From assembly GCF_000383955.1 (NCBI RefSeq), contig NZ_KB913013.1, positions 5,980,746-6,044,745 of the forward strand: a DNA stretch of 64,000 bases, written 5' to 3'. Position numbers and translations under genes: made by a program. This DNA is from Rudanella lutea DSM 19387 (GTDB lineage Bacteria > Bacteroidota > Bacteroidia > Cytophagales > Spirosomataceae). This document shows, in pieces, positions 42,499 to 51,229 of this stretch. The stretch's first letter is position 1. The number at the start of each line of letters is the position of its first letter. Below the pieces are notes generated by a model. It did no database searches, was not told the origin of the DNA, and worked only from the letters and a program-made list of their open reading frames with translations.

Positions 42499-44790
42499 TT
42501 ACAGAGTTTCGAGTTGCAGCTGATTTTTGACCAATTCGTAGTAATGCCCGCGCCCCATCACAGTCAGTTCGTGGTGGGTGCCCACCTCCACTACCTCGCC
42601 CTTGTCGAGCACCACAATCTGATCGGCGTTCATCACCGTGCTGAGTCGATGAGCGATCACTAGCACGGTCCGGTCTTTGAAAAACGTTTGCAGATTATCC
42701 ATCACAATTCGCTCATTATTCGCATCGAGCGCACTCGTAGCCTCGTCGAAAAACAAATAGTCGGGGTTTTTGTACACCGCACGCGCAATGAAAATACGCT
42801 GTTTCTGCCCCCCGCTCAGGCCCGCACCCGTGTTGCCAATGCGGGTGGCAAAACCGAGCGGAAGCCGTTGCACAAAATCGTCCAGATTAGCCACCCGAAT
42901 AGCGTACCGGAACCGGGCTTCGTCAATGGGCTCGCCATCCACCGCGATGTTGCGGGCAATGGTGTCCGAAAAAATGTACCCTTCCTGCATCACGGTGCCG
43001 CAGCGTCGTCGCCATTCGCGGGCAGGGTATTGGTTCAGGTCACGCCCTTCTACCGTGATGTCGCCCTCGTTCAGGGTGTAGAACTTCAACAGCAGTTTCA
43101 GCAGGGTGGTTTTGCCGCTGCCGCTCGCACCCACAATAGCCGTTACCTTGCCCTTCGGAATGGTCAGGTCAACAGTACGGAGCACCGGCGTGTTACGTTG
43201 GCCCCCGTACCGAAACGTCACTCCGCGCAACCGAATCCCCTCCGAGGTATTCTTCCGCAGGGCGTTGGCCTGTAGCAGGGTATTGAGCCGTTGTGATTCG
43301 TAAAACGATTCGAGCGATACGCCGTCGGGCTCAGCCACAGGGGCAGCTGCCCGCTCGTCTTCGTCCTCATCTTCGTCTGGGCGGTTATGAATTTCGCCCA
43401 GCCGTTCGATACTCACACGGGCGTCCTGCAGGTTGCGCAAAAACCGCGACAGCTGCGCAATGGGCTCGTTCATCTGCCCCACGATGTACGAAATACTGAG
43501 CATCACCCCCAACGAAAACTCGTGTTCCATGACTGCAATGGCCGCCATGTACGACACCAGAATGTTTTTGAGCTGGGTCAGACACGTAGCCCCCACCTCC
43601 TGATACTGCTCCAGCGCCAGGCTTTCAATATTGATTTTGAACAGCTTGGCCTGAATCCGCTCCCAATCCCACCGCCGTCGGCGTTCGCAGTGGTTGAGCT
43701 TGATCTCGTACATACCCGTAATAATCTCGTAAATGCTGTTCTGATGCTCCCGCAACCGCTGAAACCGTTTGTAATCCAAATTCTTACGCCGGCGCAAAAA
43801 CAGCAGCGTCCAACCAAGCGTGAGCCCGCTCCCGAGGGCAAATACCCCCAAAATGGGCAAACTGTGCATCCCCAATACGGCCGAAAACACCACCAGATTG
43901 ACGAGCGAAAAAAGCATTTGGAGTGTGGAGCCAGTCAGAAAGCTTTCGATACGGTGGTGATCGCTGATGCGCTGCGAGATGTCGCCGATGTTTTTGGAGT
44001 CGTAAAACTGAATGGGCAACTTCATCAGCTTCACCAGGAAATTGGAAATAATGGACACGCTCACCCGTGTATTGACGTGTAGCAGAATCCAGTTGCGGAT
44101 CAGGTCGACGCCTATACTGCCCAAAAACAGAATCAGCTGCGAAAACAAAACGAGGTGAATGAACCGGAAATCTTGCCGCTGAATCCCATAATCGACCAGT
44201 CCCTGGGTCAGAAAAGGCATAATCAGAGCCAGCACACTCGAAAACAGCATCCCGAACAGAATCTGAATGATGTACCGCTTGTAGGGCCGGAGGTACTGGT
44301 ACAAAAACCGCAGGTCGCGGGGTTGGGCGTCGGCCAGGGCGCTTTGCTCGTAAAAGGCAGGCGTGGGTTCGAGCAGGAGCGCAATGCCTTTGCCCTCGGC
44401 CCCGCACCAGCCGTGCATGAACGTTTCGCGGTCAATCGAAACCATATCGTGAGCGGGGTCGGCCACCACAAACCGGGCCTGTTTGCGCCCCCACCGGGCG
44501 GGCAACACCTTGTGCAACACCACAAAATGCTCGCTGTTCCAGTGCAAAATGCAGGGTAGCGGGGCATTGTCGAGCAACTGATCGACCGACAGCCGCACGG
44601 GCAGGGTTTTAAACCCAATTTTTTCGGCGGCCTCGTTCAGGTCCATCAGGCTCACCCCCTGTTTGGTAATGTGGGCATTGGCCCGCAGGTAATCGAGCGA
44701 GTAGTCGCGACCATAGAACCCCGCTACCATTTTGAGGCAGGTGGGGCCGCAGTCCATAAAATCGAGTTGTCGGTGGAAGGTAAAAGCCAT
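42499..44790 (-). CDS. Peptidase-containing ABC transporter (C39 bacteriocin exporter), copy 1
   Basis: The 763-residue protein combines three functions. Residues ~1-135 are a C39 cysteine protease with Cys14 in DCGPTC, His88 in EHFVVLHK and Asp111 in VADP. Residues ~165-450 are the transmembrane domain. Residues ~520-760 are the nucleotide-binding domain with GASGSGKTTLLK (~553), the signature LSGGQKQR and FFDEATSALD. Such exporters cut precursors after a double glycine while pumping the core peptide out. A ~45-residue insert rich in Asp/Glu (DEDEDE) precedes the nucleotide-binding domain. It sits between the radical SAM gene (12 nt) and the HlyD gene (3 nt) and is probably the exporter for the GG peptides at 46043-46470. 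Confidence 0.95.
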   Translation of the reverse strand: MAFTFHRQLDFMDCGPTCLKMVAGFYGRDYSLDYLRANAHITKQGVSLMDLNEAAEKIGFKTLPVRLSVDQLLDNAPLPCILHWNSEHFVVLHKVLPARWGRKQARFVVADPAHDMVSIDRETFMHGWCGAEGKGIALLLEPTPAFYEQSALADAQPRDLRFLYQYLRPYKRYIIQILFGMLFSSVLALIMPFLTQGLVDYGIQRQDFRFIHLVLFSQLILFLGSIGVDLIRNWILLHVNTRVSVSIISNFLVKLMKLPIQFYDSKNIGDISQRISDHHRIESFLTGSTLQMLFSLVNLVVFSAVLGMHSLPILGVFALGSGLTLGWTLLFLRRRKNLDYKRFQRLREHQNSIYEIITGMYEIKLNHCERRRRWDWERIQAKLFKINIESLALEQYQEVGATCLTQLKNILVSYMAAIAVMEHEFSLGVMLSISYIVGQMNEPIAQLSRFLRNLQDARVSIERLGEIHNRPDEDEDEDERAAAPVAEPDGVSLESFYESQRLNTLLQANALRKNTSEGIRLRGVTFRYGGQRNTPVLRTVDLTIPKGKVTAIVGASGSGKTTLLKLLLKFYTLNEGDITVEGRDLNQYPAREWRRRCGTVMQEGYIFSDTIARNIAVDGEPIDEARFRYAIRVANLDDFVQRLPLGFATRIGNTGAGLSGGQKQRIFIARAVYKNPDYLFFDEATSALDANNERIVMDNLQTFFKDRTVLVIAHRLSTVMNADQIVVLDKGEVVEVGTHHELTVMGRGHYYELVKNQLQLETL

Positions 44791-44802
44791 ACGTCGAGTG
44801 AA

Positions 44803-46029
44803 TTAAAAGAAAGCCGTGCGTACGGGAGGTGCGCCTTCGTACCGCAACCGGCGCAGACCCGTAGCCCGCCGGGCGGGTGCGGGCAGGAGGTCGAGCAGCC
44901 GGTTCTGAATGTGCACAATGAGCCGCTGAAGATCGTGACAGTACACCGACGGATTGTCGAAACCGCGCTCCGGGCTGTAGCGGTGCGGCAAAAACCCTCC
45001 TCCGCAAACCTCCACCAGTCGGCAGGCCCGGCACTCAGCCGCGAGCTGATGGTGACTCAGGTGGTAAAGCTGAATCAAGGGCACGGCCAAAGCTTCGTCG
45101 AGATCGTGGGTTCGCACGTTGGCCCCCACCTTGGTAAAGCCGTCGCCACAGGCTTTGAGTGTCCCCACAGGCTCAATGGAGCCATCGGTTTCGATAATCA
45201 GAAACTCGTTGTGTCGGCCGCCGAAGTACTCGAACCCGTTGTCGATGCCCAAAACCAGCCCCATAATCTGATCGAACAGCCGGATAGATACCCGCGCGGG
45301 CCGGTCGGCCAGCCAGCGATCAAACAGCCGGATGAGCCAGTCGGCAAAGGGAGCCCGGTCCATCTCGCGCCAGTGGTGCAAGCCGGTAGGCAACAAGCCG
45401 TGGTGGGCGTCGGGCAGGGCGAAGTCGAGGTGCGGCATTCCCAGATCGGCGAGGTGCTCGTACACCGCAACCGGGTCGGCCTGTACGTTGATCACGCTCA
45501 TCAGGGCGGGCGGGGCGGTCAGGTAGGCCGACCGACGGGCGAGCTCGATACCCCGCCGAACGGCCTCGTACGAGCCCCGCCCCTGATGGTCGCGCCGAAA
45601 CTGATCGTGCGCATCGGGTGCCCCGTCGATACTGATGCTCAAATCGATACGCAACCGACCGAGCAGTTCACACCACGCATCGGTCAGTAACGTACCGTTT
45701 GACTGTAGCGAAAAATACAACCGCACGTCGGCCAGCTGAAGCCGGGCCTGCGTTACAAAACGTTCGTAAAACCGGGGCGGAGCCAGCAGGGGTTCTCCCC
45801 CGTGAAAAATAAACCGAAACTGCCGCAAACCATGCTGCCGGCAGTGAGACTGCACCCGTTGCAACAACCAATCGACGGTTTCGTCGGCCATGAATTTGGG
45901 CTGACGTCGGTAGGTGGTATCGCCCAGGTTGTACATGTAGCAATAGCTACAGTTCAGATTGCACAGACTGGCCACCTTCAGGATGACCGTCTGGCAAAAC
46001 GTGGGCGTGGGGGCGTCGGTTGGTTTCAT
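44803..46029 (-). CDS. Radical SAM/SPASM peptide maturase
   Basis: The 408-residue enzyme has the CxxxCxxC cluster at Cys23, Cys27 and Cys30 (CNLNCSYC), FHGGEP near residue 75, a TIM-barrel middle, and a SPASM region (~330-375) with CRACRLVEVCGGGF and a final CHD that would bind auxiliary iron-sulfur clusters. The opening ILKVASLCNLNCSYCYMYN and GDTTYRRQP resemble maturases that build cyclophane or related crosslinks (FxsB-like group); this subfamily is an inference. It acts in the cytosol on a leader-bearing peptide. The two small GG peptide genes lie just upstream (13 nt to the nearer) and a C39 exporter just downstream, which is the layout of a RiPP operon. Confidence 0.92.
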   Translation of the reverse strand: MKPTDAPTPTFCQTVILKVASLCNLNCSYCYMYNLGDTTYRRQPKFMADETVDWLLQRVQSHCRQHGLRQFRFIFHGGEPLLAPPRFYERFVTQARLQLADVRLYFSLQSNGTLLTDAWCELLGRLRIDLSISIDGAPDAHDQFRRDHQGRGSYEAVRRGIELARRSAYLTAPPALMSVINVQADPVAVYEHLADLGMPHLDFALPDAHHGLLPTGLHHWREMDRAPFADWLIRLFDRWLADRPARVSIRLFDQIMGLVLGIDNGFEYFGGRHNEFLIIETDGSIEPVGTLKACGDGFTKVGANVRTHDLDEALAVPLIQLYHLSHHQLAAECRACRLVEVCGGGFLPHRYSPERGFDNPSVYCHDLQRLIVHIQNRLLDLLPAPARRATGLRRLRYEGAPPVRTAFF

Positions 46030-46042
46030 GGCAAAGGGTACG

Positions 46043-46222
46043 TTAACGAGAGGCCGTGCTCAGCGGATCGGTGTCGTCGATGCGGAGCTTACCCGACTCT
46101 TTCCAGCCGCCAAATATTTTGTCGGTGGTCATATCGATACCAGCCGCTTTGAGGCTATCGAGCGTCTTTTTACGCGTCTCGTCGTCTTTGGGTTTCAGGA
46201 AAAAAGGCTTCTTCTTAGGCAT
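46043..46222 (-). CDS. Candidate RiPP precursor, 59 aa, Cys-free
   Basis: A short ATG-to-TAA frame encodes 59 residues beginning MPKKKPFFLKPKDDETRKK. The first ~35 residues are charged and helical, followed by DKIFGGW: a double glycine at 38-39 with Ile at -4. A leader cut there would release WKESGKLRIDDTDPLSTASR. The gene lies 13 nt before the radical SAM gene on the same strand. There is no Cys, so a thioether product is excluded; Trp40 or Phe37 would be the aromatic residues available to a crosslinking radical SAM enzyme. It could alternatively be a small accessory protein. I do not recognise the family. Confidence 0.65.
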   Translation of the reverse strand: MPKKKPFFLKPKDDETRKKTLDSLKAAGIDMTTDKIFGGWKESGKLRIDDTDPLSTASR

Positions 46223-46278
46223 GTCTAAAGAGTGAAAGTGTGAAAGAGTGAAAGGGCGAATCGCTCATTCACCCGTTA

Positions 46279-46470
46279 CTACAGTTGCACCAGAAAACGG
46301 GGCATTTGCCAGAGTTCGTGGAGCGATTCGGCTTCGGGGCCCATGGGCGTAAACTCTTTGTCACCCCCCCGAATCTGTTGCAGGGCGGTATCATCGAGCA
46401 GATCGATGGCGTCGGGTTGGTCGGCCCCGTGGGGCGTGGTCAACTGTTGGCGGAGTGCATCAAGGTACAT
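46279..46470 (-). CDS. GG-leader precursor peptide, 63 aa, Cys-free
   Basis: The leader ends LLDDTALQQIRGG, with Gly35-Gly36 preceded by Ile at -4, Leu at -7 and Leu at -12, the classical register recognised by C39 peptidases. The 27-residue core starts DKEFTPMGPEAE and ends in a Trp/Phe-containing tail (LHELWQMPRFLVQL). It has no Cys, so lanthionine rings are not possible; Trp54 and Phe59 are possible targets of the radical SAM enzyme (inference). It starts 2 nt after the stop of the 352-residue gene upstream and lies 56 nt before the 59-residue peptide gene. Confidence 0.8.
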   Translation of the reverse strand: MYLDALRQQLTTPHGADQPDAIDLLDDTALQQIRGGDKEFTPMGPEAESLHELWQMPRFLVQL

Positions 46471-46472
46471 GG

Positions 46473-47531
46473 CTATGAGGACTGATTCGGGCCGGTTTGA
46501 CCCGGCAAGAGGAAGTTCGATTGACCCGGTTTGTAGGAAAGTTTGGTGTGGATGTATGTCTGAATGCGGGCTTCGAGCAACGGAGCCCGGATGGCGCGGG
46601 TTTGCAGGCCGTACAACAGATTCTGGCAGAGCGAAAATTTGAGCACGTCGAACCGGCGTTCGTAAGGTTCAGACAGGAACTCGGCTACCTCCTGCGCAAA
46701 CTGATCAAATGCCCCTCTGAAGTACACACGCTTCAGGTACAGCCAGTTATAAAGCACAACTCGCTCCAAAGTCGGCGTGGCAAACTCCCCGATATTACCC
46801 AGCAGATCCTCAAAATGACTCTTTTCAGCCTCAGGGTTAGCCCCGGCCGTACGCACCAACATACCCGCAGCCGTAGCCGCGTAGGTTTTGAGGCACCCCT
46901 CGGCCACAAAGGCCAGATACCCCGATTGAAGTTGGGCAGCACTATCAGTAAAAGCCGTTCCGAACAGGGACGATTCGGTTTCACCCAGAAGCAGGTACCG
47001 TATCAGGCCATTGAGCACCCGTCGCTCGGCCGCTACGTCGCCCTGTCGGCTATAGACCAGACACAGGTTTATGTTTTGTTCCAGGCTCCGAAACAACATC
47101 GACGGGCAACCCAGCCGCACCAGATAGTCGTTGAGGCTGACGCACTCCACGGTCTGCGCAAAGGCCAAGTCGTACCGGCCTTCTTTGTACGCATACAAGG
47201 CATCGGCCGACAACTGAAACTGCCGGGCGTAGAGGTGAGCGTACGGATGCGTGAGCGTTTGCAGCCCTTCGGCCCCTTGCCGCAGCAGCGCCCCGGCATC
47301 ATGCATCTGCCTTGTTTTCAGCAAATCGACGGCCCGGAAAAAGTAGGTGGTTACCTCCTTTGCCCGGCTGTACTCGTCGGGCGGCATTAGAGCGGCCATC
47401 TCTTTGTCCACAAACAACGTCCAGAGCTTCCGGTCATCGTGGGCCGGTTTGGGCGCGTGGTTGGCCGACGGAAACTGGGGGAATCGCTCGGTCAGTTCGG
47501 CCAGGGTTTCGGTAGCGCAGTGTGTCGTCAT
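46473..47531 (-). CDS. Helical repeat protein of unknown function in the RiPP operon
   Basis: The 352-residue protein is predicted to be nearly all helical, with TPR-like helix pairs (AVDLLKTRQMHDAGALLRQG; ALYAYKEGRYDLAFAQTVEC). There is no signal peptide, membrane segment or catalytic motif. Its ATG directly abuts the stop of the C39 exporter gene (no gap), and the GG peptide gene follows after 2 nt, so it is firmly inside the operon. It may be a peptide-binding or scaffold protein for maturation; that is inference. I do not recognise the family. Confidence 0.75.
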   Translation of the reverse strand: MTTHCATETLAELTERFPQFPSANHAPKPAHDDRKLWTLFVDKEMAALMPPDEYSRAKEVTTYFFRAVDLLKTRQMHDAGALLRQGAEGLQTLTHPYAHLYARQFQLSADALYAYKEGRYDLAFAQTVECVSLNDYLVRLGCPSMLFRSLEQNINLCLVYSRQGDVAAERRVLNGLIRYLLLGETESSLFGTAFTDSAAQLQSGYLAFVAEGCLKTYAATAAGMLVRTAGANPEAEKSHFEDLLGNIGEFATPTLERVVLYNWLYLKRVYFRGAFDQFAQEVAEFLSEPYERRFDVLKFSLCQNLLYGLQTRAIRAPLLEARIQTYIHTKLSYKPGQSNFLLPGQTGPNQSS

Positions 47532-49721
47532 TTAATTCCCGAGTTCAAGTTGGTTTTTGATTAGCTCGTAATAGCGCCCGCGCTGCGACACCAGTTCGGC
47601 ATGGCTGGCCTGCTCCACAATCCGGCCGCGTTCGAGCACGATGATCTGATCAGCGTGTTTGACGGTACTCAGCCGGTGGGCTACCACCACCACCGTGCGG
47701 CCCTGGCAAAACTTGTTTAGATTCTCCATGATGACCCGCTCGTTGTTGGCGTCGAGGGCGCTCGTGGCTTCGTCGAAGAAGATGATATCCGGGTTTTTGT
47801 AGACCGCCCGCGCAATCAGAATCCGTTGGCGTTGGCCCTGACTGATTCCGTTGCCCTCGGCCCCGATTTTGGTGTTGTAGCCCAGGGGCGAGTTCTCAAT
47901 AAACTCGTACAGATTGGCCACGCGCGCGGCTTCGTTCAGGCGTTTTACGTCGGGCTGCTCATCGGCAATGGCGATGTTTTTGGCGATGGTGTCGGAGAAA
48001 ATAAAGCCCTCCTGCATCACCACCCCGCATTTCGACCGCCAAAACTGGTGGCTGATGCTCTTCAGGTTGTGGTTGCTCCCGATCCGAATCTGGCCTGAGT
48101 CGGGGTCGTAAATGCGGAGCAGGAGCTTAATCAGGGTGGTTTTGCCGCTGCCACTGCTGCCCACAATGGCGGTGGTTTTGCCCTGCGGAATCCGCAGACT
48201 CAGGTCACGCAACACCGGTTCATTGCCCGCACCGGGATAGGTAAACGAGACCTTATCAAAGCAAATATCCTGATGATCGGGCAGGTGGTTGGTCAGGTGT
48301 TTCGAGGGGGCTTCTTCCTCTTCGATGCCGTGAATGTCGTTGAGCCGTTCGATACTGATTTTGGCATCCTGCGCTACCCGCAAAAAGCTGATCAGTTGCT
48401 CCACTGGGCCGTTCATCTGGCCGGTGATGTACTGAATCGCCAGCATTTCGCCGAGGGTTATGTGCCCCTCTACCACGCCTTTGGCCGCCAGAAAGATGAT
48501 AAAGATGTTTTTGCCCTGATTGATAAAAAACGCTCCTACCTGCTGATTCTGGCTCAGCGAAAGGCTCTTTACGTTCAGCTTAAACAACCGGGCCTGTATC
48601 TTTTCCCACTCCCAGAGTTTCTGGGTGCCGCAGTCGCTCAGCTTAATCTCATGTACACCCGTGATAAACTGAATAATGTTGCTCTGATTCCGTGCCGACA
48701 CCTCGAATCGTTTATAATCCAACTGCTTACGCTTGTTCAGAAACAGAACAATCCAGGCCGCATACAAGGCGCTTCCCAGGGCAAACACCCCCGCGATAGT
48801 AAGGTTGTAATACGCCAGAATAGCGCCAAACACCAGCAGGTGAATAAACGAGAACAAGGTGCTGAGGGTGGTGTTGGTCAGAAACCCCTCAATGCGTTTG
48901 TGGTCGTTGATCCGTTGCAGAATGTCGCCCGTCATTTTGGTATCGAAAAACGACAGGGGAAGCTTGAGCAGCTTGACCAGGAAGTCGGACAGGATCGAGA
49001 TATTCACCCGCGCGCTGATGTGGAGCAGAATCCAACCCCGTACGAACTCAATGGCGGTTTCACCAACCGACAAAAACAACTGCCCGAACAAAACGAGGTA
49101 GATAAAGTGAATGTCGTTGTTGCTCACACCCACATCCACAATGGCCTTCGTCAGAAACGGGAACAGGAGTTGCAGCACACTGCCAGCTACCATACCCACC
49201 AGCAACTGCACCAGCAACGACCGGTACTGCATGAGGTATTTAAGCAACTGCCCAATGCCCAGCGTGGAGCCTACCTCGTCGGACTGTTCGTAAAAATTCG
49301 TGGTCGGTTCAAGCAGGAGCACTACGCCCTCTTTCACCCCGTTTTGTTGCGTGCTCGCCCAATGGTTCAGAAACTCATCGCGCGTGTAGGTCATGAGCGA
49401 CTTGGCGGGGTCGGCCACGTGGACTTTTTTCTTCGTGATCTTGTGAACCACCACAAAATGGTTCTTGTCCCAGTGAGCCACGCAGGGGAGCATAACACCA
49501 TCTTCGAGCTTTTCGAAGCTCATCCGCCCGCCCAGCGTCCGAAAGCCCAGCGATTCGGCGGCTTTGCTGATGCCCAGCAACGATACCCCCGCCCGGCTGA
49601 TGCGGGATTTTTCGCGGAGCGAGTCGAGACTGAAATTGCGGCCGTAATACTTCGCAATCATCCGCAGGCAGGTAGGCCCGCAGTCCATCATGTCGAGTTG
49701 TCGGAAATGTGGGAAAGCCAT
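47532..49721 (-). CDS. Peptidase-containing ABC transporter (C39 bacteriocin exporter), copy 2
   Basis: The 729-residue protein has the same layout as copy 1: a C39 protease with Cys14 (DCGPTC), His88 (NHFVVVHK) and Asp104 (VADP), a transmembrane domain (~155-440) and a nucleotide-binding domain with VGSSGSGKTTLIK (~522), signature ISQGQRQR and FFDEATSALD. All catalytic and ATP-binding residues are intact. It lacks the acidic insert of copy 1. It follows the LanC-like gene by 52 nt and abuts the helical unknown. Two intact C39 exporters in one operon suggest different substrates; one may serve the lanthipeptides encoded on the other strand, whose leaders have the same cleavage register and which have no exporter in their own visible operon. 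Confidence 0.95.
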   Translation of the reverse strand: MAFPHFRQLDMMDCGPTCLRMIAKYYGRNFSLDSLREKSRISRAGVSLLGISKAAESLGFRTLGGRMSFEKLEDGVMLPCVAHWDKNHFVVVHKITKKKVHVADPAKSLMTYTRDEFLNHWASTQQNGVKEGVVLLLEPTTNFYEQSDEVGSTLGIGQLLKYLMQYRSLLVQLLVGMVAGSVLQLLFPFLTKAIVDVGVSNNDIHFIYLVLFGQLFLSVGETAIEFVRGWILLHISARVNISILSDFLVKLLKLPLSFFDTKMTGDILQRINDHKRIEGFLTNTTLSTLFSFIHLLVFGAILAYYNLTIAGVFALGSALYAAWIVLFLNKRKQLDYKRFEVSARNQSNIIQFITGVHEIKLSDCGTQKLWEWEKIQARLFKLNVKSLSLSQNQQVGAFFINQGKNIFIIFLAAKGVVEGHITLGEMLAIQYITGQMNGPVEQLISFLRVAQDAKISIERLNDIHGIEEEEAPSKHLTNHLPDHQDICFDKVSFTYPGAGNEPVLRDLSLRIPQGKTTAIVGSSGSGKTTLIKLLLRIYDPDSGQIRIGSNHNLKSISHQFWRSKCGVVMQEGFIFSDTIAKNIAIADEQPDVKRLNEAARVANLYEFIENSPLGYNTKIGAEGNGISQGQRQRILIARAVYKNPDIIFFDEATSALDANNERVIMENLNKFCQGRTVVVVAHRLSTVKHADQIIVLERGRIVEQASHAELVSQRGRYYELIKNQLELGN

Positions 49722-49773
49722 AACGAAAGAGGAATAGTGGCTTACCGACCCCGGTCGGCCGGTATAGGGTGGG

Positions 49774-50967
49774 TTAAATAGTCATGTTGAGGCCGTCGAA
49801 GGGCGGCAGGGTGTTGTCCTGATACTGCATCAGCGCAATACCAATCCCGATCATGCCCCACCCCCACGACACCCGCATGTAGGAGTTTTTGTCCTCGTCG
49901 AAGAAGCTGTCGAACCCGCCAAAGGGGCCGGTTGGCTTGGCGTACTTCATGATACTGGCGTACCAGTTGTTGGCGGCAGCCGCCAACATGGGGTCGTTGC
50001 TCAGGCGGTACAACTTGTCGAACACGCCCGCGAGGCCGGCGGCCCCGTACGTAATCGACGCATCAAAGGTGCAGCCGTCGGCTACGGTCCGGTTACAGCA
50101 GTCGACCAGCACATCGCGGGTTTGTTGCTGTAGGTCGGCATCATCGGTCAGAATCTGCGAGGCCCGAAATAGCCCGTAGCCCGTGCCGAGGTCACCGTAA
50201 CACTGCGAAAACTGCTTCGGCTCCACTTCATCGTTCAGCATGATCGGAAACAGCCCCAGGGGTTGGGTGCGCCGGTGCGCCAGCACAAACTGCACACCCG
50301 ACCGTAGCAAGCGCCGACAGGTTTCGGGTCGGATACCCAGCTCGTGCATCCGCGCCAGAAAACTCAGGATCATGGCCGACCCGTGCGAGAGACCAAAATA
50401 CACCCGGTTTTGCAGCGTGGGGGCTTTCCAGAAGGCCCCACCTACTTCATCGTACTGCGCCAGCCGGTCTACCTCGTCTACCAGTTCGGCTAACATCTCC
50501 CGCGCCGACCCGGTAGAAGCCAGCCGGGCGTGGAAGTAGTGTGCCCCCATCATAGCCCCGCCAAACAGATCAAGGTCACCGAAGCGGGTTCTCCGCCGAA
50601 CGGTATCGGCCACCACGTCGTCGGCCTGTTTCAGAAACTCGTTGGTGTCGATGTCCAGAAAACCGTGGCGTTTCGAGTACTCGATATACCGGCCGAGCAT
50701 CATAATGTCGTTGCCGATAAAATCCTGCCGGAACCGCTTCACATAATGGCCCGGCCCTACCATTTCGAGCGCCTTGTCGAAGTGCTCCTCAGCCGTAATG
50801 TAGTGGCTGTCGTCGCCGGTGTAGCGGGCGTAGAAGCAGTAAAACAGGCTCAGACCAAATAAGCCCTGATCGTAGCTGGAGGTTTGCAACCACGACTGGT
50901 ATTGGGGCAACTCATTAGCGATGCGCTCAATCTGATCGGTGATGGGGGTTTTATTTATCGGTTTCAT
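49774..50967 (-). CDS. LanC-like protein with an incomplete zinc site
   Basis: The ATG at 50967 (MKPINKTPITDQIERIANEL) gives 397 residues. The alpha/alpha-barrel repeat glycines and motifs of lanthionine cyclases are present: FGLSHGSAMIL (~195), QCYGDLGTGYGLF (~255) and ITYGAAGLAGVF (~306). In nisin cyclase the zinc is held by the Cys of the CYG motif and by the Cys and His of a CHG motif. Here the first Cys is kept, but the second motif reads TYG, so two of three ligands are lost. It may be a non-zinc derivative with another role, such as binding peptides. It heads the operon with the Cys-free precursors, not the lanthipeptide operon. Earlier codons in the frame (to 51078) run into repeat DNA and are not used. 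Confidence 0.82.
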   Translation of the reverse strand: MKPINKTPITDQIERIANELPQYQSWLQTSSYDQGLFGLSLFYCFYARYTGDDSHYITAEEHFDKALEMVGPGHYVKRFRQDFIGNDIMMLGRYIEYSKRHGFLDIDTNEFLKQADDVVADTVRRRTRFGDLDLFGGAMMGAHYFHARLASTGSAREMLAELVDEVDRLAQYDEVGGAFWKAPTLQNRVYFGLSHGSAMILSFLARMHELGIRPETCRRLLRSGVQFVLAHRRTQPLGLFPIMLNDEVEPKQFSQCYGDLGTGYGLFRASQILTDDADLQQQTRDVLVDCCNRTVADGCTFDASITYGAAGLAGVFDKLYRLSNDPMLAAAANNWYASIMKYAKPTGPFGGFDSFFDEDKNSYMRVSWGWGMIGIGIALMQYQDNTLPPFDGLNMTI

Positions 50968-51012
50968 GGTTGTCGAAGGGTTTATTTTCAATAGCCCGCA
51001 GAAGAAAATCAT

Positions 51013-51200
51013 TGGCCCGCGAATGACGCGGAGGACGCAGATTGAAAAGGATTTATTTGATCCGCGCTGATCCGTCAAATCCGTGTCATTCGCGTGCTAA
51101 TCCTGTTTTAAATGGCCCGCGAATGAGACTGAGGACGCGGATTGTAAAGGATTTATTTGATCTGCGTTGATCAGCTAAATCCGTGTCATCCGCGTGCCAA
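51013..51200. repeat. Two tandem 88-bp copies of an interspersed repeat
   Basis: Copies at 51013-51100 and 51113-51200 both start TGGCCCGCGAATGA and end near AATCCGTGTCAT and CGCGTGC, with about ten differences. The ends are inverted relative to each other (GCGGAT/ATCCGC type). The same family recurs in inverted sense at 60881-61068. They fill the gap between the OMP gene and the LanC-like gene. Confidence 0.85.
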
Positions 51201-51229
51201 CTTTTTATCCGCGTGCCGTTGTTTTCTAT

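Noticed and set aside
44671-45690. Open frame of ~340 codons antisense to the radical SAM gene
   Set aside because: The radical SAM and SPASM motifs on the other strand are unambiguous; the antisense product is low-complexity without family features.
46497-47390. Open frame of ~300 codons antisense to the helical unknown gene
   Set aside because: The minus-strand frame abuts its neighbours without gap and fits the operon; the plus-strand frame would stand alone against the operon.
48273-49781. Long open frame (about 500 codons) on the plus strand across the second C39 exporter gene
   Set aside because: It is antisense to an exporter with complete catalytic motifs; the product has no domain and reflects codon bias of the real gene.
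50968-50977. GGTTGTCGAA next to the LanC-like start codon
   Set aside because: It resembles a half-site but is in the wrong orientation, has no second half 21 bp away and lies at the start codon.
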